Of a DNA stretch of 5,272 nucleotides, positions 1-5,272 are shown piece after piece. How positions within the stretch are numbered: position 1 is the stretch's first letter; every line of letters begins with the position of its first letter. A program made the translations under genes and the position numbers. The DNA comes from Gammaproteobacteria bacterium (lineage in GTDB: Bacteria > Pseudomonadota > Gammaproteobacteria > SZUA-229): positions 1 to 5,272 of the forward strand of contig JALTRC010000125.1 of assembly GCA_026998145.1 (NCBI GenBank), written 5' to 3'. The notes under the pieces were generated by a model. The model saw nothing but the letters and a program-made list of their open reading frames with translations, was not told where the DNA came from and did not search any database.

Positions 1-205
1 TTGTTATATGGTTTTTAGCTCAGGCATATGATTTTTTGGCTCGGCATTTGTAAAAGGAATAAAGAGAATATGGGCAAAAAGGCTGAAATAACCGGATAAG
101 ACTGTCGAAAAATATTGCACTCTCACCCGTTCGGGTGAGTGGCTTGCAATAATCCTTATAATAACAATGACTTGAGTGTTGCCGGTTTGTTAAATATATC
201 GACAT
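1..205. other. Non-coding left flank
   Basis: No reading frame here is convincing on either strand. The only sizeable frame (minus strand, 20-205) starts inside the T-tract of the terminator at 206-232, has no Shine-Dalgarno sequence and resembles no family I know. A nine-codon frame starting at ATG 69 follows purine-rich sequence but is too short to support. The stretch holds the compound hairpin at 108-151 and an imperfect short duplication (TTTTAGCTCAGGCAT near 13-26 and TTTTGGCTCGGCAT near 34-47). It is AT-rich, as expected for an intergenic region beyond the end of a leftward gene. Confidence 0.6.
108..151 (-). terminator. Terminator-like compound hairpin
   Basis: A perfect 7-bp stem (CTCACCC 122-128 with GGGTGAG 133-139, four-base loop) sits inside an outer 7-bp stem (TATTGCA 113-119 with TGCAATA 145-151). 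Read leftward, the outer stem is followed at once by five T (the A-run 108-112 on the plus strand), so it has the shape of an intrinsic terminator on the minus strand. It lies about 55 bases beyond the primary terminator of the adenylate kinase gene and may be a back-up. The interior bulge is unequal (2 and 5 bases), so it could instead be a structured RNA element. Confidence 0.5.
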
Positions 206-232
206 AAAAAAGGCCGAAATGATTCCGGCCTT
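206..232 (-). terminator. Rho-independent terminator of adk
   Basis: Read leftward, AAGGCC pairs with GGCCTT at the base of the hairpin. A further GAA/TTC pairing above it closes a small loop, with one unpaired base. The hairpin runs directly into six T (A-run 206-211 on the plus strand). It lies 24 bases past the TAA stop of the adenylate kinase gene. On the plus strand the same hairpin is followed by TTCGC rather than a T-run, so it is unidirectional. Confidence 0.88.
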
Positions 233-256
233 CGCTTTATATGGGCTTATAAAGGC

Positions 257-1621
257 TTATTTGATTTTTTTCAGGGTCTTGAGCAAATCCTTTTCCCAGC
301 TACTCGAAAAACGTTTTCGCAAATCATTTTTCTGTAGTTCTATTTGCATCAGGCTGCTACTGCGTTTGGTGGCCTGTGCCAGCTCGGAGCCGACCTGCTT
401 TAGTTCGTCCTGCAAAGATTTCAGTTGCTGCTGCATTTTCTTGATGGGGTCAAGCTTGTTTGCAGCAGTGGTTTTTTTCGTGCTGGCTTTCTTTTTAGGG
501 GCTACTTTTTTAGCCGCAGAATTTTTAATCGCCGCTTTAACGGAGGTCTTTTTCTTGCTGGCTACCTTTTTCTTAACGGCGGCTTTTTTTACTGCTGCTT
601 TCTTAGGGGCGGCTTTTACTGCTTTCTTCTTGGTAGCGGCTTTCTTAACAGCTGGCTTGCTGGCGGCTTTTTTGGCTGCCGGCTTTTGGGCTTCTGCTTT
701 TTTAGCTGGCGCTTTTTTTACGCTGGCCGGCTTTTTGGCCACAGGTTTTTTAGCGGTGACTTTTGCCGGTTTTTTCGCTTCGCTTTTAACCGCTGGCGGT
801 TGGGCTGCTTTAACCGGAGCAGGTGGTTTGGCCGGTGTTGCCGGAATAACCTCTTTTTTCACGGGGCTGGCTGAAATGGCACGTTTTTCAGTATTTTGGG
901 CGACTGTTTTTTGTACAACAGGTTCAGCAGGTTTGTTTGCCGGCTTGGGCGTGGGTGTTACGGGCTGTTTCATAGAGACCTTTTTAAGAGCGGTTAGTAT
1001 GGATTTAAATATATCCTGTATATCGCCCTTGCCATCAACAGATTCCATCTTGTTCTGTTTGCGGTAGTAATCGATTACGGGTCGAGTTTGTGTTTCATAA
1101 ACGCGTAGACGTTTGCCGATAGTGGTTTCATTATCATCGGAGCGATGGTGCAGGGTACCGCCGCATTCATCACAGCGACCGTCAATAGCAGGCGGGTTGG
1201 TAAAGATATTAAACACTGCGCCACAGTCCTCGCAGGTGAGGCGACCTGTGAGGCGCTGCATGAGAATATCGAAATCAACATCAATCAGCAGGGCTGAATC
1301 AATTGGCTGGCCCATTTCTTCCAGCAGTTTATCCAGGGCTTCAGCCTGCTCGATATTGCGGGGAAAACCATCCAGAATAAAACCGTTTTTGGCATCCGGG
1401 TTTTGCAGGCGTTCGCGAATCATACCCAGCACAATATCATTGGGAACTAGCTGGCCAGCATCCATAACCGCCTTGGCCTGTCGGCCCAGAGGGGTTTGTG
1501 CAACCACCGCGGCGCGCAGTAAATCGCCGGTTGATATTTGCGGAATATTGAATTTATTAACCAGTAATTGCGCCTGTGTGCCTTTACCTGATCCCGGTGC
1601 GCCTAAAAGTACGATTCTCAT
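257..1621 (-). CDS. adk: Adenylate kinase with H1-like basic C-terminal tail
   Basis: Adenylate kinase catalyses ATP + AMP = 2 ADP in the cytoplasm. Of 454 residues, 1-216 are a complete kinase: P-loop GAPGSGKGT at 7-15 (Lys13), STGDLLR at 30-36, DGFPR ending at Arg88, and a LID with Cys130, Cys133, Cys150 and Cys153, the zinc-binding arrangement known from Bacillus enzymes. The family normally ends near 214-218. Here the frame continues with a Pro/Lys linker (217-280), a Lys/Ala-rich block (about 280-385, roughly one Lys in three) and a charged helical, coiled-coil-like end (about 389-454). Residues 217-454 hold about 63 Lys and few acids, giving a net charge near +50. The tail resembles histone H1-like or AlgP-like proteins in composition only. 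ATG 1621 is preferred over the in-frame ATG 1651: it has AGGGGGA upstream, family alignment starts there, and 1651 would lie almost at the predicted transcript start. Kinase identity is secure; the tail's nucleic-acid binding is inference. Confidence 0.95.
   Translation of the reverse strand: MRIVLLGAPGSGKGTQAQLLVNKFNIPQISTGDLLRAAVVAQTPLGRQAKAVMDAGQLVPNDIVLGMIRERLQNPDAKNGFILDGFPRNIEQAEALDKLLEEMGQPIDSALLIDVDFDILMQRLTGRLTCEDCGAVFNIFTNPPAIDGRCDECGGTLHHRSDDNETTIGKRLRVYETQTRPVIDYYRKQNKMESVDGKGDIQDIFKSILTALKKVSMKQPVTPTPKPANKPAEPVVQKTVAQNTEKRAISASPVKKEVIPATPAKPPAPVKAAQPPAVKSEAKKPAKVTAKKPVAKKPASVKKAPAKKAEAQKPAAKKAASKPAVKKAATKKKAVKAAPKKAAVKKAAVKKKVASKKKTSVKAAIKNSAAKKVAPKKKASTKKTTAANKLDPIKKMQQQLKSLQDELKQVGSELAQATKRSSSLMQIELQKNDLRKRFSSSWEKDLLKTLKKIK
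467..784 (-). repeat. Lys/Ala low-complexity coding repeat
   Basis: This segment encodes the Lys/Ala/Pro block of the adenylate kinase tail (residues about 280-385). It is built from irregular short units such as KKA, AKKP and KKAAVK. On the plus strand this appears as recurring GGCTTTTTT-like blocks, including T7 runs at 472-478, 584-590 and 713-719. The units are degenerate, not exact tandem copies. Repeats of this kind, as in Pseudomonas algP, are known to vary in length between strains; variation here is inference. Confidence 0.75.
971..985 (-). promoter_or_regulatory. Possible internal translation start for the tail
   Basis: Within the adenylate kinase gene, codon 217 is ATG (973-971), preceded on the minus strand by AAAAAGG (985-979) and a five-base spacer TCTCT. 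This is a plausible Shine-Dalgarno and start pair. It falls at the exact junction between the kinase and the basic tail. Use of it would give a separate 238-residue, very basic protein (973 to 257). Purine-rich A-runs are frequent in this gene, so chance occurrence is possible. Confidence 0.35.
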
Positions 1622-1630
1622 GATTTCACA

Positions 1631-1637
1631 TCCCCCT
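1631..1637 (-). promoter_or_regulatory. Ribosome binding site deciding the adk start
   Basis: AGGGGGA on the minus strand lies nine bases upstream of ATG 1621. The in-frame ATG ten codons earlier (1651) has no comparable sequence in front of it. This, with the family alignment, fixes the start at 1621. Confidence 0.7.
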
Positions 1638-1665
1638 GAATGCACAAACATTTATTAGTGTCCGA

Positions 1666-1693
1666 ATTGTAATCAATGCACAGATAATGTCGA
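1666..1693 (-). promoter_or_regulatory. Predicted sigma-70 promoter for adk
   Basis: On the minus strand, a -35 box TCGACA (1693-1688, five of six consensus bases) is followed after 16 bases by a -10 box TACAAT (1671-1666, five of six). Transcription would begin near 1659, giving a leader of about 38 bases to ATG 1621. The box positions overlap the region where the divergent ppa promoter needs its -35. Confidence 0.6.
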
Positions 1694-1712
1694 GTATTCT
1701 CTGGCCACTTAT

Positions 1713-1721
1713 TGATATAAT
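1713..1721 (+). promoter_or_regulatory. Predicted extended -10 promoter for ppa
   Basis: TGATATAAT is a perfect TATAAT -10 box with the TGn extension, which compensates for the lack of a good -35 (the sequence 17 bases upstream is poor). Transcription would start near 1728, leaving a leader of about 90 bases. That leader contains a small inverted repeat (AGGAT 1741-1745 with ATCCT 1760-1764). It would serve ppa and possibly the following mrdA-mrdB. Confidence 0.6.
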
Positions 1722-1806
1722 GTGTTAATGGCTTTATGGCAGGATGCCGCTGGCGGTTTATCCTCTAATGCACTGTACTGCCAAAGCACTGACCCGAACA
1801 CTCAAC

Positions 1807-1811
1807 GAAGG
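1807..1811 (+). promoter_or_regulatory. Ribosome binding site deciding the ppa start
   Basis: GAAGG lies six bases before ATG 1818. The frame is open upstream to GTG 1722, but that codon touches the -10 box and would be at or before the transcript start. The upstream residues also have no counterpart in the family. Confidence 0.75.
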
Positions 1812-1817
1812 CTAAAT

Positions 1818-2351
1818 ATGAATCTGGATAACCTCCCACTAGGGGAAGACGTTCCCAATGATATAAATGTAATCATCGAGATTCCGGCTCATGGGCCGCC
1901 GGTTAAATATGAAGTGGAAAAAGACAGCGGTATGCTGGTGGTGGATCGCTTTATGGGTACCGCCATGTTCTATCCCTGTAATTACGGTTTTATGCCCCAT
2001 ACATTATCCGATGACGGCGATCCGGTTGATGTGCTGGTGGTAACGCCTGTGCCCCTGATTAGTGGTTCGGTAATTCGCTGCCGTCCGGTGGGTATGCTGA
2101 AGATGATTGATGAGGCCGGCGAAGATCATAAAATTCTTGCCGTGCCCGTGAGTAAGCTCAGTAAGCTCTATGATGATATTCAAAAACCGCAGGATTTGCA
2201 TGATGGTATTCTGGGGCAGATCACCCACTTCTTTGAACAATACAAGGCGCTGGAATCCGGCAAATGGGTGAAGGTTGAAGCCTGGGTAGGCGCAGACGAA
2301 GCCCGGCAGGAAATTCTTGATAGCATTGAACGTCATAACAGGGGCGGCTAA
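1818..2351 (+). CDS. ppa: Inorganic pyrophosphatase, family I
   Basis: This soluble cytoplasmic enzyme hydrolyses pyrophosphate to two phosphates with Mg2+, pulling forward nucleic-acid, aminoacyl-tRNA and precursor synthesis. The 177-residue product matches the bacterial hexameric type in length (E. coli 176) and aligns with it almost without gaps, offset by one. Active-site residues are all visible: Glu21, Lys30, Glu32, Arg44, Tyr52, Tyr56, the DGDPVD signature at 66-71 (Asp66, Asp68, Asp71), Asp98, Asp103, Lys105, Tyr142 and Lys143. Start at ATG 1818 is fixed by GAAGG and by the family N-terminus. It is divergent from the adenylate kinase gene and 20 bases ahead of mrdA with no terminator between, so it may head an operon with the cell-wall genes. 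Nothing suggests loss of activity. Confidence 0.97.
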   Translation: MNLDNLPLGEDVPNDINVIIEIPAHGPPVKYEVEKDSGMLVVDRFMGTAMFYPCNYGFMPHTLSDDGDPVDVLVVTPVPLISGSVIRCRPVGMLKMIDEAGEDHKILAVPVSKLSKLYDDIQKPQDLHDGILGQITHFFEQYKALESGKWVKVEAWVGADEARQEILDSIERHNRGG

Positions 2352-2371
2352 TCATCGCACTGCCTGATTAA

Positions 2372-4231
2372 ATGTCATATCACTCCTTAATTAAGGATCA
2401 TGCGCAGGAAGCGCAACTGTTTAAGCGTCGAGCACTGGTTGCGGCTGTCATCAGTTTATTGCTGATATTGCTGCTGCTGGGGCGGCTGATATATTTGCAG
2501 TTTTACGAATATTCCCGCTTTAAAAATCTATCTGAAAACAATCGTATCCGCATTACCTCTATCGTCCCCAACCGGGGGCTGATTTATGATCGCAATGGCG
2601 TGGTGATGGCGGAAAATCGTCCCTCCTATCGTCTGGAAATTATTCCCGAGCAGGTAAAAGATATTGAGTCCATGATCTCCGGCCTGTCTGAGCTGGTGCA
2701 GCTGGATGAGCGTAGTCTGAAACGCTTTCGCCGAGCCATGAAACGCAGCCGTTCTTTTAACGGTGTGCCCCTGCGAACCAAGTTATCCGACGACGAAGTG
2801 GCCCGCCTGGCGGTGAATCGACATCGCTTTCCCGGCATGGAAATCACCGCTGCACTGAGCCGCCATTATCCTCTGGGCAAAACTGCCGTGCATGTGATTG
2901 GTTATGTGGGGCGCATCGATGAAAAGGAACTGAAGCGGGTTAATGCGGTGAATTATGCGGGTACCAGTCATATAGGCAAGGTGGGGCTGGAGCGCTATTA
3001 CGAAAATCAGCTGCATGGGACTGTGGGGCACCAGAGTATCGAGGTGAATGTACAGGGGCGGATCATTCGTGTGCTGGATAAAACACCGCCGATTCCCGGT
3101 AAGGATTTGCTGCTCACCCTGGATGCGGAAGTACAGAAAGTAGCTGAAGATTCCCTGGGGGATCACAATGGAGCGCTGGTCGCCATGGTGCCGGAAACGG
3201 GCGAGGTGATCGCCATGGCCAGTATGCCTGGCTATGACCCAAACCTGTTTGTGCATGGCATCAGTTATAAAGATTATAAGCGCCTGCGGGATTCAGAAAA
3301 CCGGCCCCTGTTAAACCGGGCGATTATGGGACAGTATCCGCCCGGCTCCACCATTAAACCCTTTGTCGGGCTGGCAGGGCTGGAAAACAAAGTGATCGGG
3401 CGTCATGAAGATATACTGTGCGAAGGTTTTTATCTGCTGCCCAATGAAGAGCGAAAATACCGGGACTGGAAAAAAACCGGCCACGGCTTTATGGATTTAA
3501 ACAGTGCGGTTGAACAATCCTGTGATGTGTATTTTTATGAGCTGTCCTATCGTCTGGGCATTAACCGCATTCACGATTTTTTGACACACTTTGGTTTCGG
3601 CCATAAAACCGGTATTGATACGGTGGGCGAAAAGGCCGGTTTGCTGCCCTCACGGGAATGGAAAAAACGCACTAAACGGCAGATCTGGTTTCCCGGTGAA
3701 ACCCTGATTGCCGGCATTGGTCAGGGCTATGTGCTTGCCACACCATTACAGCTGGCGGCAGCCACATCAGCCATGGCCATGCGCGGCACCTTGATGAAAC
3801 CTCATCTGGTTAAAGCATTGCGTGACAGCAAGCAGGGGAGCGAAACAGAAATAGCGCCGGTGGTGGCTGATCAGATTCGTCTGCACCGCCCGCTTAACTG
3901 GTCTACCGCCATTAACAGCATGATTAGCGTGGTGCATGGTGCCAGGGGCACAGCACGTCGGGCCGGGCTTGGACTCAAGCATAAAATGGCGGGGAAAACC
4001 GGTACAGCGCAGGTATTTGGTATTGCTCAGGGTGAAGAATATGATGAAAAAAATACCGCCCATAAACTACGGGATCACGCACTGTTTATTGCTTTTTATC
4101 CGGCCAGCAAGCCGGAAATTGCGGTTGCCGTGATTGTGGAAAATGGTGGTCATGGGGGTGGCGTGGCCGCACCTATGGCTCGCAAGGTGATTGATGCCTG
4201 GATGAAAAAGAAGCATAAAAATGATACATGA
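2372..4231 (+). CDS. mrdA: Penicillin-binding protein 2 (elongasome transpeptidase)
   Basis: A class B PBP that cross-links peptidoglycan during lateral wall growth, working with RodA, MreBCD and RodZ. The 619-residue product (E. coli 633) has a short cytoplasmic N-terminus and one membrane anchor at about 21-42. A periplasmic dimerisation/pedestal domain follows to about 235, then a transpeptidase domain to about 608. Catalytic motifs are intact: STIK with nucleophile Ser326, SCD at 383-385 (PBP2 uses SxD), and KTGT at 542-545. GVYPPGST-type context, RDWKK near 364-368 and the GIGQGY segment at 448-453 are PBP2-specific rather than FtsI-like. An in-frame TAA immediately precedes ATG 2372, so this is the most upstream start possible. 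No good Shine-Dalgarno precedes it, so coupling to ppa translation is possible. The E. coli-like Ala/Asp-rich C-terminal extension is missing, which is common. Confidence 0.96.
   Translation: MSYHSLIKDHAQEAQLFKRRALVAAVISLLLILLLLGRLIYLQFYEYSRFKNLSENNRIRITSIVPNRGLIYDRNGVVMAENRPSYRLEIIPEQVKDIESMISGLSELVQLDERSLKRFRRAMKRSRSFNGVPLRTKLSDDEVARLAVNRHRFPGMEITAALSRHYPLGKTAVHVIGYVGRIDEKELKRVNAVNYAGTSHIGKVGLERYYENQLHGTVGHQSIEVNVQGRIIRVLDKTPPIPGKDLLLTLDAEVQKVAEDSLGDHNGALVAMVPETGEVIAMASMPGYDPNLFVHGISYKDYKRLRDSENRPLLNRAIMGQYPPGSTIKPFVGLAGLENKVIGRHEDILCEGFYLLPNEERKYRDWKKTGHGFMDLNSAVEQSCDVYFYELSYRLGINRIHDFLTHFGFGHKTGIDTVGEKAGLLPSREWKKRTKRQIWFPGETLIAGIGQGYVLATPLQLAAATSAMAMRGTLMKPHLVKALRDSKQGSETEIAPVVADQIRLHRPLNWSTAINSMISVVHGARGTARRAGLGLKHKMAGKTGTAQVFGIAQGEEYDEKNTAHKLRDHALFIAFYPASKPEIAVAVIVENGGHGGGVAAPMARKVIDAWMKKKHKNDT
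2384..2397. repeat. Perfect 14-bp palindrome at start of mrdA
   Basis: TCCTTAATTAAGGA is a perfect palindrome covering codons 5-9 of mrdA, ten bases after the start codon. In the mRNA it could form only a very short hairpin. As DNA it could be an operator-like site, but chance and the encoded residues may explain it. Confidence 0.35.
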
Positions 4232-5272
4232 GGATCAGCAAAGCCAGCCCTGGCGGGCCAGCCTGACGTTACGCATAATCCGTTCGCTTAAAATGGATCC
4301 ATTTCTGCTGGGCTGTATTTTACTGCTTACTCTAACCGGACTGGTGGTGCTATATAGTGCCGGTGATGAATCCATGGCGCTGATTAATCGCCAGCTTACC
4401 CGTCTGGTGCTGGCCTATGGGGTGCTGCTGCTATTCACCCATGTGCCCTCATCAACCCTGCGCTTCTGGTCTCCCTGGATATATGGCCTCGGCGTTATTT
4501 TGCTGGTGCTGGTGCTGGTCATGGGGGATATTGGCAAGGGTGCGCAGCGCTGGCTGGATCTGGGTTTTATTCGTTTTCAGCCATCGGAGATGATGAAGCT
4601 GGCAACGCCCATGATGGTGGCCTGGTTTTTTTCTGACCGGGCTCTGCCGCCCAGTTATCGTAATATTGGTATCGCCATGGTGCTGCTGCTGGTACCGACA
4701 TTTTTAATTGCCCGACAGCCGGATCTGGGCACCGCCCTGCTGATTTTTACCGCCGGTTTTTTTGTGGTTTTTCTGGCGGGTCTGCGCTGGCGATTGATTA
4801 TCGGTTTTATTGTTTCAGCGGCGGCCTTGCTGCCGGTACTGTGGCATTTTATGCATGATTATCAGCGCACCCGGGTGCTCACATTATTAAATCCGGAACG
4901 GGATCCCTTAGGTGCGGGTTATCATATTATTCAGTCGCAAATCGCCATAGGCTCCGGTGGTTTATATGGGCGGGGCTGGTTAAATGGCACACAGTCACAT
5001 CTGGATTTTTTACCGGAACAGTCAACGGATTTTATTTTTGCCGTATTTGCTGAGGAATTCGGGCTGATTGGTGGTGTCCTATTACTGAGTTTGTATCTGA
5101 TGATTGTGGTGCGGGGTTTAATGATTGCGTCGACAGCACAGGATACTTACGGGCGCTTGCTGGCAGGCAGTTTGAGCCTGACATTTTTTGTGTACTTATT
5201 TGTGAATGTGGGCATGGTTTCAGGCATTTTGCCGGTGGTTGGGGTACCATTACCGCTGATTAGTTATGGTGG
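4221..5272 (+). CDS. mrdB: RodA peptidoglycan polymerase, 3' end cut by window
   Basis: RodA is a SEDS-family glycosyltransferase that polymerises lipid II into glycan strands in the inner membrane, paired with PBP2. The frame from ATG 4221 is open for 350 codons plus two bases and leaves the window at the conserved PLPLISYGG motif, about 25-30 residues short of the usual end (E. coli 370 aa). Several hydrophobic segments are visible (about 27-46, 60-75, 86-101, 149-165, 170-208, 271-298, 312-332). Family motifs include GKGAQRWLDLG at 105-115, RFQPSE at 118-123, QPDLGT at 166-171 and the large periplasmic loop with DPLGAGYHIIQS at 228-239. Asp270 in STDFIF corresponds to the catalytically required Asp of E. 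coli RodA. The start overlaps the mrdA stop by 11 bases, indicating translational coupling; a weak AGAAG lies seven bases upstream. ATG 4293 is a less likely start. Confidence 0.96.
   Translation, partial: MIHEDQQSQPWRASLTLRIIRSLKMDPFLLGCILLLTLTGLVVLYSAGDESMALINRQLTRLVLAYGVLLLFTHVPSSTLRFWSPWIYGLGVILLVLVLVMGDIGKGAQRWLDLGFIRFQPSEMMKLATPMMVAWFFSDRALPPSYRNIGIAMVLLLVPTFLIARQPDLGTALLIFTAGFFVVFLAGLRWRLIIGFIVSAAALLPVLWHFMHDYQRTRVLTLLNPERDPLGAGYHIIQSQIAIGSGGLYGRGWLNGTQSHLDFLPEQSTDFIFAVFAEEFGLIGGVLLLSLYLMIVVRGLMIASTAQDTYGRLLAGSLSLTFFVYLFVNVGMVSGILPVVGVPLPLISYG

Noticed and set aside
69..98. Nine-codon plus-strand frame after a purine-rich stretch
   Set aside because: Too short to separate from chance, and no downstream gene in that direction that it could lead.
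20..205. Minus-strand frame of 61 residues left of the terminator
   Set aside because: Start codon abuts the terminator T-tract, no ribosome site, composition random, and it includes the hairpin at 108-151.
425..874. Second plus-strand frame rich in Phe and Gly over the same repeat
   Set aside because: Same low-complexity antisense artefact in another frame; no ribosome site or family resemblance.
257..973. Calling the basic tail as a separate gene
   Set aside because: The frame is continuous with the kinase and no stop separates them, so the primary call is one fusion gene; the internal start is recorded only as a possibility.
219..1067. Plus-strand open frame of 282 residues rich in Phe, Leu and Ala that looks like a membrane protein
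   Set aside because: It is the antisense of the Lys/Ala-rich adk tail: AAA/AAG and GCN codons read backwards give Phe, Leu and Ala/Gly. It also covers the adk terminator hairpin and part of the conserved kinase core.
1113..1658. Plus-strand frame of 181 residues opposite the kinase domain
   Set aside because: Antisense to well-conserved adenylate kinase codons; its protein resembles nothing and runs through the adk ribosome site.
2783..3256. Minus-strand frame of 157 residues within mrdA
   Set aside because: Antisense of PBP2, whose motifs and family alignment cover the region fully; no independent start signals.
5032..5250. Minus-strand frame of 72 residues at the right end
   Set aside because: Antisense of RodA, which is unmistakable here (STDFIF, NVGMVSGILPVVGVPLPLISYG).

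Overview
The window looks like chromosomal DNA from a gammaproteobacterium. The inorganic pyrophosphatase, penicillin-binding protein 2 (PBP2) and RodA all read as close relatives of the Enterobacteria/Pseudomonas versions, and mrdA-mrdB are joined in the usual way. I cannot name a genus. I see no phage, transposon, tRNA, rRNA or CRISPR.

Layout. Positions 1-256 are non-coding and hold one clear rho-independent terminator (206-232) and a second terminator-like compound hairpin (108-151). Both are oriented for leftward transcription, so they close the leftward gene that follows. Positions 257-1621 (minus strand) encode an adenylate kinase with a complete catalytic core of about 216 residues. 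It is fused in frame to a further 238 residues: a Pro/Lys/Ala linker, a histone H1-like or AlgP-like Lys/Ala-rich block, and a charged helical C-terminus. Positions 1622-1817 are a divergent promoter region. Positions 1818-2351 (plus) encode family I inorganic pyrophosphatase (ppa). Positions 2372-4231 encode PBP2 (mrdA), and from 4221 to the right edge runs the SEDS peptidoglycan polymerase RodA (mrdB), overlapping mrdA by 11 bases and cut by the window end at about residue 350.

How the genes fit together. Adenylate kinase and pyrophosphatase remove the two products of adenylating reactions, AMP and PPi, and here they are transcribed divergently from promoters that seem to share the same few dozen bases. 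PBP2 and RodA are the transpeptidase/glycosyltransferase pair of the elongasome. They lie only 20 bases behind ppa with no visible terminator between, so ppa-mrdA-mrdB may be one transcript.

The most unusual item is the adenylate kinase. It has a four-cysteine zinc-type LID like that of Gram-positive enzymes, and a very basic DNA- or RNA-binding-like tail. The tail begins at a methionine exactly where an ordinary adenylate kinase would end, and that methionine has its own Shine-Dalgarno-like sequence. The tail could therefore be made both as part of the kinase and as a free H1-like protein.
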